NCBI GenBank assembly: GCA_016764995.1
Contig: JAESQU010000085.1
Location: forward strand, 1-42,574
Length of the DNA: 42,574 nt
DNA from: SAR324 cluster bacterium
GTDB lineage: Bacteria; SAR324; NAC60-12
Direction of reading: 5' to 3'
The notes under the pieces were generated by a model. It was not told the origin of the DNA, made no database searches, and worked only from the letters and a program-made list of their open reading frames with translations. Of the stretch, positions 8,588 through 17,845 are shown one piece after another (position 1 is the stretch's first letter; each line of letters opens with the position of its first letter). A program made the translations under genes and the position numbers.

Positions 8588-9196
8588 ATGTCTATTAATT
8601 CCGCTCTTTTGCGGCGCAAGTATTGGATTTTTGATCTCGATGGTACGCTGACTGTTGCAGTACACGATTTTAATGCTATCCGAAATGAGTTGGGAATTCC
8701 AGCAGGACTGCCCATTATCAAAACTATTGAGTCTCTTCCGGAAAATGAGTCACGCCTTCTGCAGAAAAAATTGCAAGAGATAGAAGAAAATATTGCGCAA
8801 AACGCAAGCCCCGCAATGGGAGTAATATTTTTACTGGAAAGACTGCAACAGCTGGATTATAGGGTGGGCATCTTCACCTTGAATTCAAGAGAAAATGCCT
8901 GGTTCACGCTGGAAGCACTCGGATTAGCAAAATTCTTCAGCGAAGAGTTCGTTATTGGACGCGGATGCATGGAACCAAAACCGTCGCCTAAAGGCATATA
9001 CAAGATGCTGAAACTGTGGGAAGTTACAGCAAAAGAGGTGTTAATGGTGGGAGATTATCTTTATGATTTGCAAGTGGGACGTGCCGCGCAAATCGCGACT
9101 GTTCATGTTGATCCGAGTGGAGAATTTTCCTGGCCCGAATTGGCGGATATTCAGGTTAATTCGCTGGACGAACTCGCGGAACTGCTGCCAAAATGA
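8588..9196 (+). CDS. HAD family phosphatase (phosphoglycolate-phosphatase-like)
   Basis: A 202-residue protein. I use the ATG at 8588 because residues upstream of it (ORF track start 8525) would overlap the fetA start and lack family similarity. All four HAD motifs are present: nucleophile 'FDLDGTLT' (Asp16, Asp18), motif II Thr in 'IFTLNSRE', motif III Lys in 'EPKPSPKGI', and motif IV 'MVGDYLYDL'. The alpha-helical cap between motifs I and II is of the small type used by phosphoglycolate phosphatase and related enzymes. The true substrate is not predictable. Confidence 0.85.
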   Translation: MSINSALLRRKYWIFDLDGTLTVAVHDFNAIRNELGIPAGLPIIKTIESLPENESRLLQKKLQEIEENIAQNASPAMGVIFLLERLQQLDYRVGIFTLNSRENAWFTLEALGLAKFFSEEFVIGRGCMEPKPSPKGIYKMLKLWEVTAKEVLMVGDYLYDLQVGRAAQIATVHVDPSGEFSWPELADIQVNSLDELAELLPK

Positions 9197-9324
9197 AGCG
9201 GCAAAGATGCTGAATTCTTTCCGCTTGTCAATGCGTCGTTCTCCCTTTTGGTGTTTGATGGCCCCGGCCTTGCTCTTTAAATAAAAGCAGTTTATTTATT
9301 TAGTTTTTGGATCCAGAACAGTTT

Positions 9325-10116
9325 TCACTTAATCACAGTATCTTCTGTTTTACGTCCGGCCATTACCGAGACAAGGATACTGATTTCGTATAGAATGATG
9401 AGTGGTCCCGCCATCAGGGCTTGTGTAAAAATATCGGGAGGCGTCAGCACCGCAGCGGCGATGAAAATTACAACCAGCGAATATTTTCGATTTTTACGTA
9501 GCCAGTCTGCGTTGACGATGCCAAATCTGGTCAGAATGAAAGATACTGTCGGTAACTCAAAAACCAACCCAAATGCAAATAAAAGATGAATAGTCAGCGA
9601 AAGATAACTGGCCATACTCAAGGAGGGCAGGGTGTATTTATTTTCAAAACCTAAAAAGAAATCATAACCAAAGGGAATCACAACAAAATAGCCAAAAAGA
9701 CCTCCGCCGACAAAAAGTGGATATGAAAGTAAAATGAAGGGCCAGACGGCTTTGCGTTCTTTTGAAAAAAGCGCCGGTCTAACAAACAACCAGATTTGAC
9801 CAAGCAAGTAGGGGAATGATAAAAAAATAGCTGTATAGAGTCCTATCCGTAAATAAGTAAAGAACGGCTCAGTCAGCTCAAGAAAAACCAAGGGGACGTT
9901 GCGTGCATCAAGGGGGGCACGGAAAGCAGAAAGAATTGGCTGATTCAGTTCCATTTCTGCAACAGTTGCTCCCACGAAAACGACCATTATGACGATCAGT
10001 GTACGGACAAGACGTTTGCGCAACTCTCCAAGATGAGAGGTCAAGGGCATTGGAACATCGTCAGTATGCTCTTCCTTATTACTTTTTTCTTTTTGTTCAG
10101 TGTTTTGTTTTCTCAT
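9325..10116 (-). CDS. tatC: Twin-arginine translocase subunit TatC
   Basis: A 263-residue inner-membrane protein with six transmembrane segments. TatC binds the twin-arginine signal of folded proteins for export. Diagnostic features are 'TSHLGELRKRL' at the cytoplasmic N-terminus, 'FGLVFELPTV' with the conserved Glu, and 'AAVLTPPDIFTQ'. A charged, Lys/Glu-rich extension of about 25 residues precedes the core. The ORF track starts at TTG 10131; the ATG at 10116 is preferred. No tatA or tatB is next to it. A possible client in this window is the DUF1513 protein at 14090 (RRNFLTLAG). Confidence 0.93.
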   Translation of the reverse strand: MRKQNTEQKEKSNKEEHTDDVPMPLTSHLGELRKRLVRTLIVIMVVFVGATVAEMELNQPILSAFRAPLDARNVPLVFLELTEPFFTYLRIGLYTAIFLSFPYLLGQIWLFVRPALFSKERKAVWPFILLSYPLFVGGGLFGYFVVIPFGYDFFLGFENKYTLPSLSMASYLSLTIHLLFAFGLVFELPTVSFILTRFGIVNADWLRKNRKYSLVVIFIAAAVLTPPDIFTQALMAGPLIILYEISILVSVMAGRKTEDTVIK

Positions 10117-10290
10117 TTTTATACGACACAAAGAATGACGTGATTTCTGATTTTATATGTTGAACACGCACAGACTTTCAGCCGTCAACCGTCAAACATA
10201 TTTTATTTATTTTTGCTGATTTAACGACTAAGGACTAAACCGCAGACCGTATTTTGTACCATAATCTGTTATTTTTTGCACGACAAACAA

Positions 10291-13260
10291 ATGTTTAATT
10301 ATAAATACAAGCTACAGTACATAAATATTGCGAGGAAATTTTTTGCAAAAATCATCAAAATAACATCGAAAAAATGTGTTTGCCTGCTTTTGTTTTTATC
10401 ATTTTTTTGTTGGACTTCGTTGACTTTGGCGCAGGAGGCTTCTACAGAAAAACATAAAAATATTTATTTACTCTCACAAAGTTTGAAACTTGGCAAGAAG
10501 CCTGTTCAGGGCGCATTTTTTTCTGCGGACAATCAGCATGCGGTTATCCTTTCCGGAAGTTCCTCTTTGGAGATATACAGGACTCAAAACGGCAAAAGAC
10601 AGCGTGTAATTTCAAGTCAGGAACAAAAGGCGATCTCACTGGTTTTGCATCCGGGAGGAAAGATGGCGGTCACCGGAGGTAAGGATGAAACGGTTAGAAT
10701 ATGGGATACTCAGCAGACTTCCGCACTGGGAGTTCTACGGGGGCACCTTAGTACAGTTTCCACACTTGCTCTGAATACCGGCGGTGAAATTTTGGCTTCC
10801 GGGAGTCTTGACGGAACAGTTATTTTGTGGAAAATGCAGGAACAGGAATTGCTGAAATCCGCGAAACTTATCCGCAAAGGCAGCGTAAAAAGTTTAGCAT
10901 TTCATCCGCAGGAAAAAATTATTGCGGTAGGTGGTGAAGATGGAAGTTTGCAGTTCCGCAGTATTCCTGAACTGAAATTGATTTTTACTTTGCCAGCACA
11001 TAAAAAATCGGTTACTGCTGTTGAATTTAATATTCGTGGAGATATTTTTGTTTCCGGCTCCAAAGACGGCAAACTGATTATCTGGGATTGGAAAGTCAAA
11101 AAACAGCGTTATGTTATCGAATTTGAGTCTGCCGTTGCTGATCTTAACATCCATCCGCAACGGGAAGAAATCGCGGTTGGGACTGCCGACGGAAGTTTTG
11201 AGACATGGAGTCTTGAAAAAGGTGAACAGCTGCACAATATCAACAAGTTTGAAAGTGCGGTTACTCATGTGGCCTTTGACAACAATGGTCAGCGGATTAT
11301 TTCCGCGCTGGAAAACGGGAGTGTCCATATTTGGGAATATGGCGCATCACTGCATCTGAAAACTCTGAGTGGTCATGAACGGACTGTGGAATCACTGGAT
11401 TTTTCTGCAGACAGCAAATTTCTGCTCAGCTCAGCTTCCGATAAAAGCGTTCGTCTCTGGGACATGCAAAGTAAAGAAACTCCAGAAAAATTTGAGATGG
11501 GCAACCACAGGGTGCAGGCAGTTCGTTTTGATATAGACAGCCAAAAATTTGCTACGGCGGGTACAGACAGTTCGATAATTATTTGGAATGCAAAAGACGG
11601 AAGCCGCATCCACGAGCTGAAATTTCACAGAGGAAAAATCAATGCCCTCAGTGTTCATCCACAAGACGCGGTGCTGCTTTCCGGTGGTTCTGATAAACAG
11701 TGGGCACTCTGGAATATGGAATCAGGAGAGATGCTACGCTCACGCCGAGCTCATGCATCTCAAATTTTGGCGGTTTCATTTTCTCCTGACGGTAAGCGTT
11801 TTGCCACTACCGGCAGTGACCTTTCAATTTTGCTCTGGAATTATCCTCAAGGAGAACTGCTCGAAAAACTAAAAGGACACAAGAAACCTGTAACAACTCT
11901 TGCATTTAGTCCCGATGGAAAATTGCTGGCAAGCGGTTCTCAAGACAATCAAATATTTCTATGGAAACTTGGAACGGAAATTTCAAAGACGCCATTCCGG
12001 AAATTAGAAGGACACGGATTTATAGTCAATCAGGTGCTATTTTCCAAAGATGGAAAAGCATTGATTTCAATTTCAAAAGATAAAACGATGCGCCTTTGGG
12101 AAGTAAAAAGCGGAAAAATGTTGCGTATCCTGCATGGTGACAGCACACCTCTTGTTGCCGCCGCTTTAAGTCCGGACGGTAAATTAATTGCTTTAAGCAA
12201 CCTTAAAAAAGATATTTTCATCCTCAAATTTCCAACAGATATTCCGGAATTACAAGATGTCGCAGGAGATGCCGTATCCGGAGACGCGGATAATTCCGCA
12301 GAAGCGCAATCTTCTGAGTCAGCTCTGAACGGTTCAGAAAATTCTGTAATCGATTTAGCTGATTTGCGCGAAAAAGAAAAACAGTCGATGACTGCGGAAG
12401 AGTTACGTGCTTATGCTGTGCCGCAAAACGAGAAATTGTCAACCGATCATCTTCAACAGCAAAACCGACTCAATCAGTTGCTAAAAAGAAAAAATACCTG
12501 TGTGAATGCTGCCGAAATGGAAAAACTTGCCCTGCAAATTTTAAGCAGGATTCCTCATGATTTGGCCGCCTATCATGCCTTGGTCAAGTCCTCTATCCTG
12601 AAACGGGATTTTACAAATTTGCGTTTACTGGTGATGGCAGGAGCTTTTGCGGAATTGGATACAGAGCGTTATGACTATCAATCCATTCTGCAAATTAGAA
12701 CGGATTTTGATAATTTGCGCTTTGAAGTTTTTGATCAATCCTTTGAACGACGCGGAAATAAACAGGAAATTAAATTAGCAGATTGCGCAGGAAAATCACA
12801 ACCTGTCAGTTTAGGGGAAATTTCGCGAAACTTACATTATCCGGATGAGTTTTTAAAAAGAATAACCTCAATACCACGCTTGATTGACTTGCGGGATTTT
12901 ATCGGCTTGGGTGAGATTGAATTCCAAAACAGGATGTTTGCGGAAATTAAGCGAATAATTGAATCCGGCAAACCTCATCCGCTTACCCGTACTGCGATGA
13001 CGCCGGAAGAGCGGGCGGAATCAATTCCGGCAGGAACGCTTAAAATAAATCTTGAAAAAACCCAGACTTGGAAAAATGACGGCATGACCGCATTTCGTTT
13101 ACGCAAAGAAGGCGGTCAATGGCAAAGCTACCAAAGCGATCAGGATAACCGAATTGTCATGCATCTTCCGGCCGGAGGATATTATCTGAAAGTTGCGGGA
13201 ATTTTAAGAAAAACTTTTTTCCTCATTGCCGGAACCCAACTCGATTTGTCAGTTGAATAA
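10291..13260 (+). CDS. Large exported WD40-repeat protein
   Basis: A 989-residue protein from the ATG at 10291 (the ORF track uses TTG 10276). A basic region followed by 'VCLLLFLSFFCWTSLTLAQ' forms a signal peptide with a longer than usual N-region. Residues 55-650 contain about 13 WD40 repeats (for example 'GGKDETVRIWD', 'SGSLDGTVILW', 'SASDKSVRLWD', 'SGSQDNQIFLW'), enough for two seven-bladed propellers. An acidic Ser/Asn linker (about 660-700) leads to a helical section ending in 'MTPEERAESIPAG', then a short beta-rich end domain. WD40 propellers are protein-binding scaffolds; one in the periplasm or cell envelope is unusual. It is divergent from tatC. Function unknown. Confidence 0.8.
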   Translation: MFNYKYKLQYINIARKFFAKIIKITSKKCVCLLLFLSFFCWTSLTLAQEASTEKHKNIYLLSQSLKLGKKPVQGAFFSADNQHAVILSGSSSLEIYRTQNGKRQRVISSQEQKAISLVLHPGGKMAVTGGKDETVRIWDTQQTSALGVLRGHLSTVSTLALNTGGEILASGSLDGTVILWKMQEQELLKSAKLIRKGSVKSLAFHPQEKIIAVGGEDGSLQFRSIPELKLIFTLPAHKKSVTAVEFNIRGDIFVSGSKDGKLIIWDWKVKKQRYVIEFESAVADLNIHPQREEIAVGTADGSFETWSLEKGEQLHNINKFESAVTHVAFDNNGQRIISALENGSVHIWEYGASLHLKTLSGHERTVESLDFSADSKFLLSSASDKSVRLWDMQSKETPEKFEMGNHRVQAVRFDIDSQKFATAGTDSSIIIWNAKDGSRIHELKFHRGKINALSVHPQDAVLLSGGSDKQWALWNMESGEMLRSRRAHASQILAVSFSPDGKRFATTGSDLSILLWNYPQGELLEKLKGHKKPVTTLAFSPDGKLLASGSQDNQIFLWKLGTEISKTPFRKLEGHGFIVNQVLFSKDGKALISISKDKTMRLWEVKSGKMLRILHGDSTPLVAAALSPDGKLIALSNLKKDIFILKFPTDIPELQDVAGDAVSGDADNSAEAQSSESALNGSENSVIDLADLREKEKQSMTAEELRAYAVPQNEKLSTDHLQQQNRLNQLLKRKNTCVNAAEMEKLALQILSRIPHDLAAYHALVKSSILKRDFTNLRLLVMAGAFAELDTERYDYQSILQIRTDFDNLRFEVFDQSFERRGNKQEIKLADCAGKSQPVSLGEISRNLHYPDEFLKRITSIPRLIDLRDFIGLGEIEFQNRMFAEIKRIIESGKPHPLTRTAMTPEERAESIPAGTLKINLEKTQTWKNDGMTAFRLRKEGGQWQSYQSDQDNRIVMHLPAGGYYLKVAGILRKTFFLIAGTQLDLSVE

Positions 13261-13292
13261 AATTGATGCGTTCGCTAAAAAGCCTAAAACCG

Positions 13293-13329
13293 TGTCATTG
13301 CTTACGAAGCGAGAAATCTTGTAAGCGAC
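13293..13329. repeat. Dispersed-repeat-like hairpin
   Basis: GTCATTGC followed by GCTTAC-G-AAG pairing with CTT-GTAAGC. The sequence resembles the common intergenic repeat 'GTCATTGCGA...GAAGCGA...AATCTT' found in many proteobacterial genomes. Only one copy is present in this window. Confidence 0.4.
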
Positions 13330-13447
13330 CAAGGTTCGCTTTTGAACATTTCTGATATATGTTGCATTTGCCGGATAGATTACTTCCTGATGAAAGTAAA
13401 AAACAAGGGTGTTGAGTGGATAAGGCTATGACTGTTGGGCCGAAAAA

Positions 13448-13780
13448 TCAAATATGAGCGGCTTCGTTTAGCACCTCTGCGGCCCATTGATTGATACTCT
13501 TTCCTTGAATTTTGGAAGTGGCCGCTACAGCGGCATGAACATCAGGACTAATGCGTAACATCAAATTTCCGGAATATTGTTTCTGCGGATTTTCTCCACG
13601 CTCTTCGCAAACAGCTAAATAATGTTCAACTGCTTCACGAAAATGGTGATTAAGCTCATCAACCGTGACACCGTGAAAGCTGACAATATCACGAATTCCG
13701 GCAAGATGTCCGACAAAGATACCGTCCTCGCCGTCATATTCAATCTGTGCTGAATAACCGTTGTAACTCATACTGTTCAT
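13448..13780 (-). CDS. hicB: HicB family antitoxin
   Basis: A 110-residue antitoxin. The N-terminal half is the degenerate RNase-H-like domain of HicB ('YSAQIEYDGEDGIFVGHLAGI', 'FHGVTVDELNHHFREAVEHYL'). The C-terminal half is a ribbon-helix-helix DNA-binding segment ('GNLMLRISPDVHAAVAATSKIQGKSINQWAAEVLNEA'). HicB neutralises HicA and represses the operon. Its ATG overlaps the hicA stop by 4 bases (ATGA), so the order is toxin first, antitoxin second. Confidence 0.93.
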   Translation of the reverse strand: MNSMSYNGYSAQIEYDGEDGIFVGHLAGIRDIVSFHGVTVDELNHHFREAVEHYLAVCEERGENPQKQYSGNLMLRISPDVHAAVAATSKIQGKSINQWAAEVLNEAAHI

Positions 13781-14031
13781 AGTCTGACTCCTGCATTTAT
13801 CAAAAAGTTTCGAGCATCTTTTACGCGATACTTCAATGCCTCCTTCCCCGGATGTGGACGATGCACATCCAGTTTTTCACCATTCAGTGAGAAGGAAACC
13901 CGTGAACCACTCTGCTCATTCAATTCAGCTACCAGCTCCAAAAACAAGGCTTCTATTTTGCGCCATTCCAAATTTCCATTGACCGGATCAGTGAAAACTG
14001 CTGAGAGAATTTTTCTGTGTTTGTTATTCAT
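13777..14031 (-). CDS. hicA: HicA family mRNA interferase toxin
   Basis: An 84-residue toxin from the ATG at 14031; the ORF track extends to 14067, but the longer N-terminus runs through the promoter palindrome. Family signs are 'NNKHRKILSAVFTDP', 'LEWRKIEALFLEL', 'GSRVSFSLNG' and the catalytic-His-containing 'LDVHRPHPGKEALKYRVKDARNFLINAGV', typical of the longer HicA subgroup. HicA cleaves mRNA through a double-stranded-RNA-binding-like fold. It is co-transcribed with hicB. Confidence 0.9.
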   Translation of the reverse strand: MNNKHRKILSAVFTDPVNGNLEWRKIEALFLELVAELNEQSGSRVSFSLNGEKLDVHRPHPGKEALKYRVKDARNFLINAGVRL

Positions 14032-14039
14032 TATGTTGA

Positions 14040-14067
14040 GAATAACATGATTTTTTTTGCACTGCAA
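14040..14067 (-). promoter_or_regulatory. Candidate hicAB promoter with palindromic operator
   Basis: On the minus strand, TTGCAG (14067-14062) and TTATTC (14045-14040) are spaced by 16 bases, ending 8 bases before the hicA ATG. The -35 lies inside the 11-base palindrome TTGCACTGCAA (14057-14067), a plausible HicB site. Confidence 0.4.
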
Positions 14068-14089
14068 TCACGAAGTGATAGCACATATT

Positions 14090-15223
14090 TTAAGTCAATG
14101 CAAATTTTCCTGCCAGCAATAAATGATTGTCCCAGCGTGTGTTTGTTGCAGAAATGAGAATTTTAGTTTTTTTGTTTAAAGGAGAATGGCGAATAATCTG
14201 ACCAAGTCCATTTGTAATCCGAAAGCATTCTGGAGTATTTTCTGCAGCAATTCCACATCCATCTTTAACTTCCACATAGCTGAGAAAACGTTTTTCCTGA
14301 ACGGACCAAAAGCTAATGATTCCGCCTTGCGGAGAAGAGACTGCAATAATTTTCCCGCTGGAGTCAAAAGCAACACTACCGCAATAATTTTTCATATGAT
14401 ATCCAACTGTTTCAGGAGCGGAAAGCAGTTCAATTGCAGCACTTCCTTTTTGGAATCCGACGAGTGGATGAAGATGACGTCGTGGCCCCTGATATTGCAT
14501 GACAACAGCGACGTTGTCATCTGGCCCCACGTCCAAATGGCGGATACTCATTAGCCGAAGTTTCGGCAATAATCTTTGAGCGGAAAGCAGTTTTCCGGAA
14601 TTAATTTCGATGTATGTCAGCGAAGAATCCATTTCTGCCAAATTCAGTTTTTCCCTTCCTGTTTCCGGATGCGTCATAATTCCTCCATTCGCCACCACCA
14701 TGGTTTTTCCGTCAGCCAGCAAACCGATTTCGTGAGGACCGATTCCGTAAGCCGGCAGTGTTTCTACCAGACGGTAACGGTCTTTCACATCATAAACACC
14801 AATTACTCCACGTCCGGAATCGTATTCATTTTCTGTTGTATACAGCCATTTCCCGTCCGGAGAATAAACCCCGTGTCCGTAAAAATGGCGGTCTTCTTTA
14901 CAGGTTACTTGCGCTAATTTTTCTCCGCTTAAAACATTTACCACAATAATATATTTTCCGGGACGACGGGCAAATACCGCAATTTCATTTGAATTTGGTT
15001 GATACGCCGCACCGTGCCCGCGACTTGGAAGCGATAAACGAAATTGCTCTTTTCCGGAATTTGTCAAACCACTTAAAAAATAATTTCCGAGTTTGTCTGC
15101 ACCGGAACTAAAATATATTGCAGAATAATTTTTTGTGCCGGCATTTAAATCTAATGGAATTGTAAAATTACTCAAAATCACACTTCCTGCCAGAGTTAAA
15201 AAATTCCGCCGTTTAAGTTCCAT
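14090..15223 (-). CDS. DUF1513 family periplasmic beta-propeller protein
   Basis: A 377-residue protein. The N-terminus carries a twin-arginine-like signal ('KRRNFLTLAGSVIL'), suggesting TatC-dependent export. The body matches DUF1513 (COG3490): 'SRGHGAAYQPNSNEIAVFARRPG', 'HFYGHGVYSPDGKWLYTTENEYDSGRGVIGVYD', 'GIGPHEIGLLADGKTMVVANGGIMTHPETGREKLNL'. It is the fourth gene of the imelysin operon, three bases after the second imelysin gene. The family function is not established; it always travels with the imelysin/di-heme oxidoreductase set, so a role in periplasmic iron or redox handling is inferred. Confidence 0.88.
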   Translation of the reverse strand: MELKRRNFLTLAGSVILSNFTIPLDLNAGTKNYSAIYFSSGADKLGNYFLSGLTNSGKEQFRLSLPSRGHGAAYQPNSNEIAVFARRPGKYIIVVNVLSGEKLAQVTCKEDRHFYGHGVYSPDGKWLYTTENEYDSGRGVIGVYDVKDRYRLVETLPAYGIGPHEIGLLADGKTMVVANGGIMTHPETGREKLNLAEMDSSLTYIEINSGKLLSAQRLLPKLRLMSIRHLDVGPDDNVAVVMQYQGPRRHLHPLVGFQKGSAAIELLSAPETVGYHMKNYCGSVAFDSSGKIIAVSSPQGGIISFWSVQEKRFLSYVEVKDGCGIAAENTPECFRITNGLGQIIRHSPLNKKTKILISATNTRWDNHLLLAGKFALT

Positions 15224-15226
15224 TTT

Positions 15227-16315
15227 TTAATCTCCGTCCAAAAAATTAAAACCCAGCCCCATTCCTACCGCAGTTGAAATACGCCCAAGCACAAATCCCA
15301 TCAGAGCTTGCATTTGTGCTTGAAGTCGTTCTACTTGTTCGTGTTGTTGGGAATCCCGGACGGCTTTGTGGAGTGGCAGAGAAATGTTCCTGGCCGTTTT
15401 TAAAGTATATTCCAGATAAGATTTGAAATCCTTTGCGGTATTAGTTTCCGGATCAAGCATTTCGATAAAATCGTCTATGCCAAAATCTCCTTCACCTTGA
15501 AAAAGTTTTTGCGCAGCTTCCAGATTAAGAATGATGTTAAGCAATGAGCGTTCACTGCGCCATGCTTCAGCACGTTTTGGATGTGATTTTTGAGGTGTTT
15601 CGCCAAGGAGTCGGCGTATTTTTAAATCATGAATGGATCGTAAATTACCGTAGAGACTGCTGAGAAAATCCTGAAATATCTCATTTTCCCCGGAGTAATA
15701 ATTGACATCAGACGAAGTGGAGATTTTAAAAAATTCGGTTGTTTCTTCTTCCCATTCAAGTAAAACAGAAGCTGCTATTTTTTGGAGATTTTCTGTTATC
15801 GATGTCACCAAAAGGCAGCGAAATACTGCACTTTGGTCTCTCGAAAATAGTGCCTCCGATTGGCTGAAAAGTAAACGCTCCAATGCCGGAAAACCTTGCA
15901 AAGCTACGCTGAGTAGAGAAAATCGCTCCGAAGTTAATAAGGACTTATCCTCATTTTTCAGCAATCGTACCAGATGTCTGGAGCCAGTATTGTGTTTGTC
16001 CGGCCAATAAAAAATCCGGTGGAGACGTAAATTTTCTTCAATCGGGCCAAATTGAATATGCTGAATTCCAGCCCAGGCATCTGCTGCGGAATGGAAAGAG
16101 AATTGGATTTGATGCAAGTTTGCTTCAGACGGTGCCTGACAGAATTTATTTGCCGAAATATCTAATTCAATAGTTTGTTGGGAAAATATTTTATAACGTG
16201 GTAAAACGTGCTTCTGAGCCAAAACTTGGTTGAGGCGAAAATATTGTTCCGGTTCAATTGCAAAAATTGCACTTCCACTCAAAACCAATACCACCGTTAT
16301 GAAAAATGTCCGCAT
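15227..16315 (-). CDS. Second imelysin family protein (GFPALE variant)
   Basis: A 362-residue exported protein; residues 1-19 are a signal peptide ending 'SAIFA'. The imelysin core is recognisable: 'AADAWAGIQHIQFGPI', 'QGFPALERLLF' and 'RRLLGE', with a C-terminal helix that may contact the membrane. The normal imelysin motif GxHxxE is here GFPALE: the metal-ligand His is replaced, as is usual for the second imelysin of this operon type. It is therefore probably a binding protein rather than a copy of the first imelysin. It sits 6 bases after the di-heme oxidoreductase gene. Confidence 0.85.
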   Translation of the reverse strand: MRTFFITVVLVLSGSAIFAIEPEQYFRLNQVLAQKHVLPRYKIFSQQTIELDISANKFCQAPSEANLHQIQFSFHSAADAWAGIQHIQFGPIEENLRLHRIFYWPDKHNTGSRHLVRLLKNEDKSLLTSERFSLLSVALQGFPALERLLFSQSEALFSRDQSAVFRCLLVTSITENLQKIAASVLLEWEEETTEFFKISTSSDVNYYSGENEIFQDFLSSLYGNLRSIHDLKIRRLLGETPQKSHPKRAEAWRSERSLLNIILNLEAAQKLFQGEGDFGIDDFIEMLDPETNTAKDFKSYLEYTLKTARNISLPLHKAVRDSQQHEQVERLQAQMQALMGFVLGRISTAVGMGLGFNFLDGD

Positions 16316-16321
16316 GTAAAA

Positions 16322-17845
16322 TTATAAACTTCTGAGAAAAGCGAGCAATTCGCTACGTTCTTTTGGATTGAATTTTAAGAAATTTTGTTTGCTAAGTTCT
16401 GCTTCTCCTCCGTGCCAAAGGATTGCTTCAAGTAAATTTCTGGCACGTCCGTCATGTAAAAATTGGGTATGACCATTGACCGTTTCTGTTAAACCAATAC
16501 CCCACAAAGGAGCTGTACGCCATTCGCTTCCGGAAGCAAGCCCTTCGGGCCGATTGTCCGCAAGCCCTTCTCCCATGTCATGCAGCAGCAAATCGGTATA
16601 AGGCCAAATTAACTGAAAAGACTGCTCCGGCTGCTCAGGAAAACGTTTGGTCACAAATTTTGGACGGTGGCAACTGACACAATTTGTATCATAAAATAAT
16701 TTTTTCCCAGCCAATACTTTGGATTCGCTAATGTCTCGTCGTGCAGGTACAGCCAGATTTTGTGCATAGAAAACAAGTTTGTCCATCGCTTCAGGGGAAA
16801 TTTCCAAATTATTCTGAGAGGCTGTGTTTCCGTTTGGTGCATTGCGGCATTTTTGCTGAGTCGGAGTGCAGTCTCCCCAAGGTGTTTTTACAAGCGGTGC
16901 AGATATACCGATGTCTGCATTGAAGGCTTTTGAGCTTTGTTGGCGGATATTCGGTTCTCCCGCTTTCCAGCCGAAACGACCCAAAGCAACTTTTTGTTTT
17001 TGAGTATCCCAAACTAGATTGGCCTTTCCAGAAATTCCGTCGTTGTTTGTATCTTCAGGATCAGCGTTAGCTAAAATATCCTTTTGACTTACTGCTTCCA
17101 GTAAACCAAGTCCGATCATCGGCGGCGCTACTCTTGGAGAAATCAGCAGTTGTGGATGTGGTTTTCCATATTTCCAGTTTAAAATTGAATATGTCGGTTT
17201 CCGTAATGATACAATTGAACCATCCTCAAAGAAATGTTCAATTTCCTGATATTCAATCCACATTTTACCTTCAGCATGGTGTCCCTGTATGGCAAGATCC
17301 TGCAGTTGCTCCCCATAAGTTGGATCCGGAATCACGTTAAGACGATGCTTGGCGATAAGGTCACGTTGTTCTTCATTGATTGGAGGAATGCTGAGCCGCA
17401 AAAACATGGAAACGGCATCATCTTTCGGCCAGTTTCCTGATGGAGCATGTCCGCGTCCATCTTTTAGATGGCAGCTCTGACAGGATCGTGCGTTGAACAG
17501 AGGCCCCAAACCGTCAGCGGATTTCGTCGATGCGGGTGCGGAAACCCAAAAGCGCCGGAAAAAACCGTTTCCAACCTTGAAATCCAGTTCACGTTCAAAA
17601 CTCATATTGGCGGAACTGTGTGAAAAGGAGTTTTCGTTGAGAAACTTAAAAACGGTTGCCGCACCTGCTGGACGTCGCTCAAACGCTTCTGCTTTGCTGA
17701 AATCTGAAGTGGGCTTTATAATTGAGGCAATTCGTGCTGCCTCTGATTCTGTGTTGGCAAAAATGGAAGAATTAAAGCAGAAAAAAAGTGGGGCTAAAGT
17801 CAAAAAATATGCTAAAAGCTTCAGCGGTAAAACGGTTTGTTGCAT
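16322..17845 (-). CDS. Di-heme oxidoreductase family protein (COG3488)
   Basis: A 507-residue periplasmic c-type cytochrome-like protein. Signal peptide 1-30. Two heme-attachment motifs lie at CQSCH (122-126) and CVSCH (389-393). Other family features are 'FWVSAPASTKSADGLGPLFNARSC', 'PRVAPPMIGLGLLEAV', 'DTNNDGISGKANLV', and near the end 'RTAPLWGIGL' followed by 'LHDGRARNLLEAILWHGGEA'. The family is often annotated as thiol oxidoreductase but is related to MauG/cytochrome c peroxidase. In this operon it may change the redox state of iron for the imelysins (inference). Its ATG shares one base with the upstream stop (TAATG), a sign of coupled translation. Confidence 0.92.
   Translation of the reverse strand: MQQTVLPLKLLAYFLTLAPLFFCFNSSIFANTESEAARIASIIKPTSDFSKAEAFERRPAGAATVFKFLNENSFSHSSANMSFERELDFKVGNGFFRRFWVSAPASTKSADGLGPLFNARSCQSCHLKDGRGHAPSGNWPKDDAVSMFLRLSIPPINEEQRDLIAKHRLNVIPDPTYGEQLQDLAIQGHHAEGKMWIEYQEIEHFFEDGSIVSLRKPTYSILNWKYGKPHPQLLISPRVAPPMIGLGLLEAVSQKDILANADPEDTNNDGISGKANLVWDTQKQKVALGRFGWKAGEPNIRQQSSKAFNADIGISAPLVKTPWGDCTPTQQKCRNAPNGNTASQNNLEISPEAMDKLVFYAQNLAVPARRDISESKVLAGKKLFYDTNCVSCHRPKFVTKRFPEQPEQSFQLIWPYTDLLLHDMGEGLADNRPEGLASGSEWRTAPLWGIGLTETVNGHTQFLHDGRARNLLEAILWHGGEAELSKQNFLKFNPKERSELLAFLRSL

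Noticed and set aside
9276-9301. Terminator between the HAD gene and tatC
   Set aside because: AAATAAA/TTTATTT is an AT-only hairpin; stability is too low to call.
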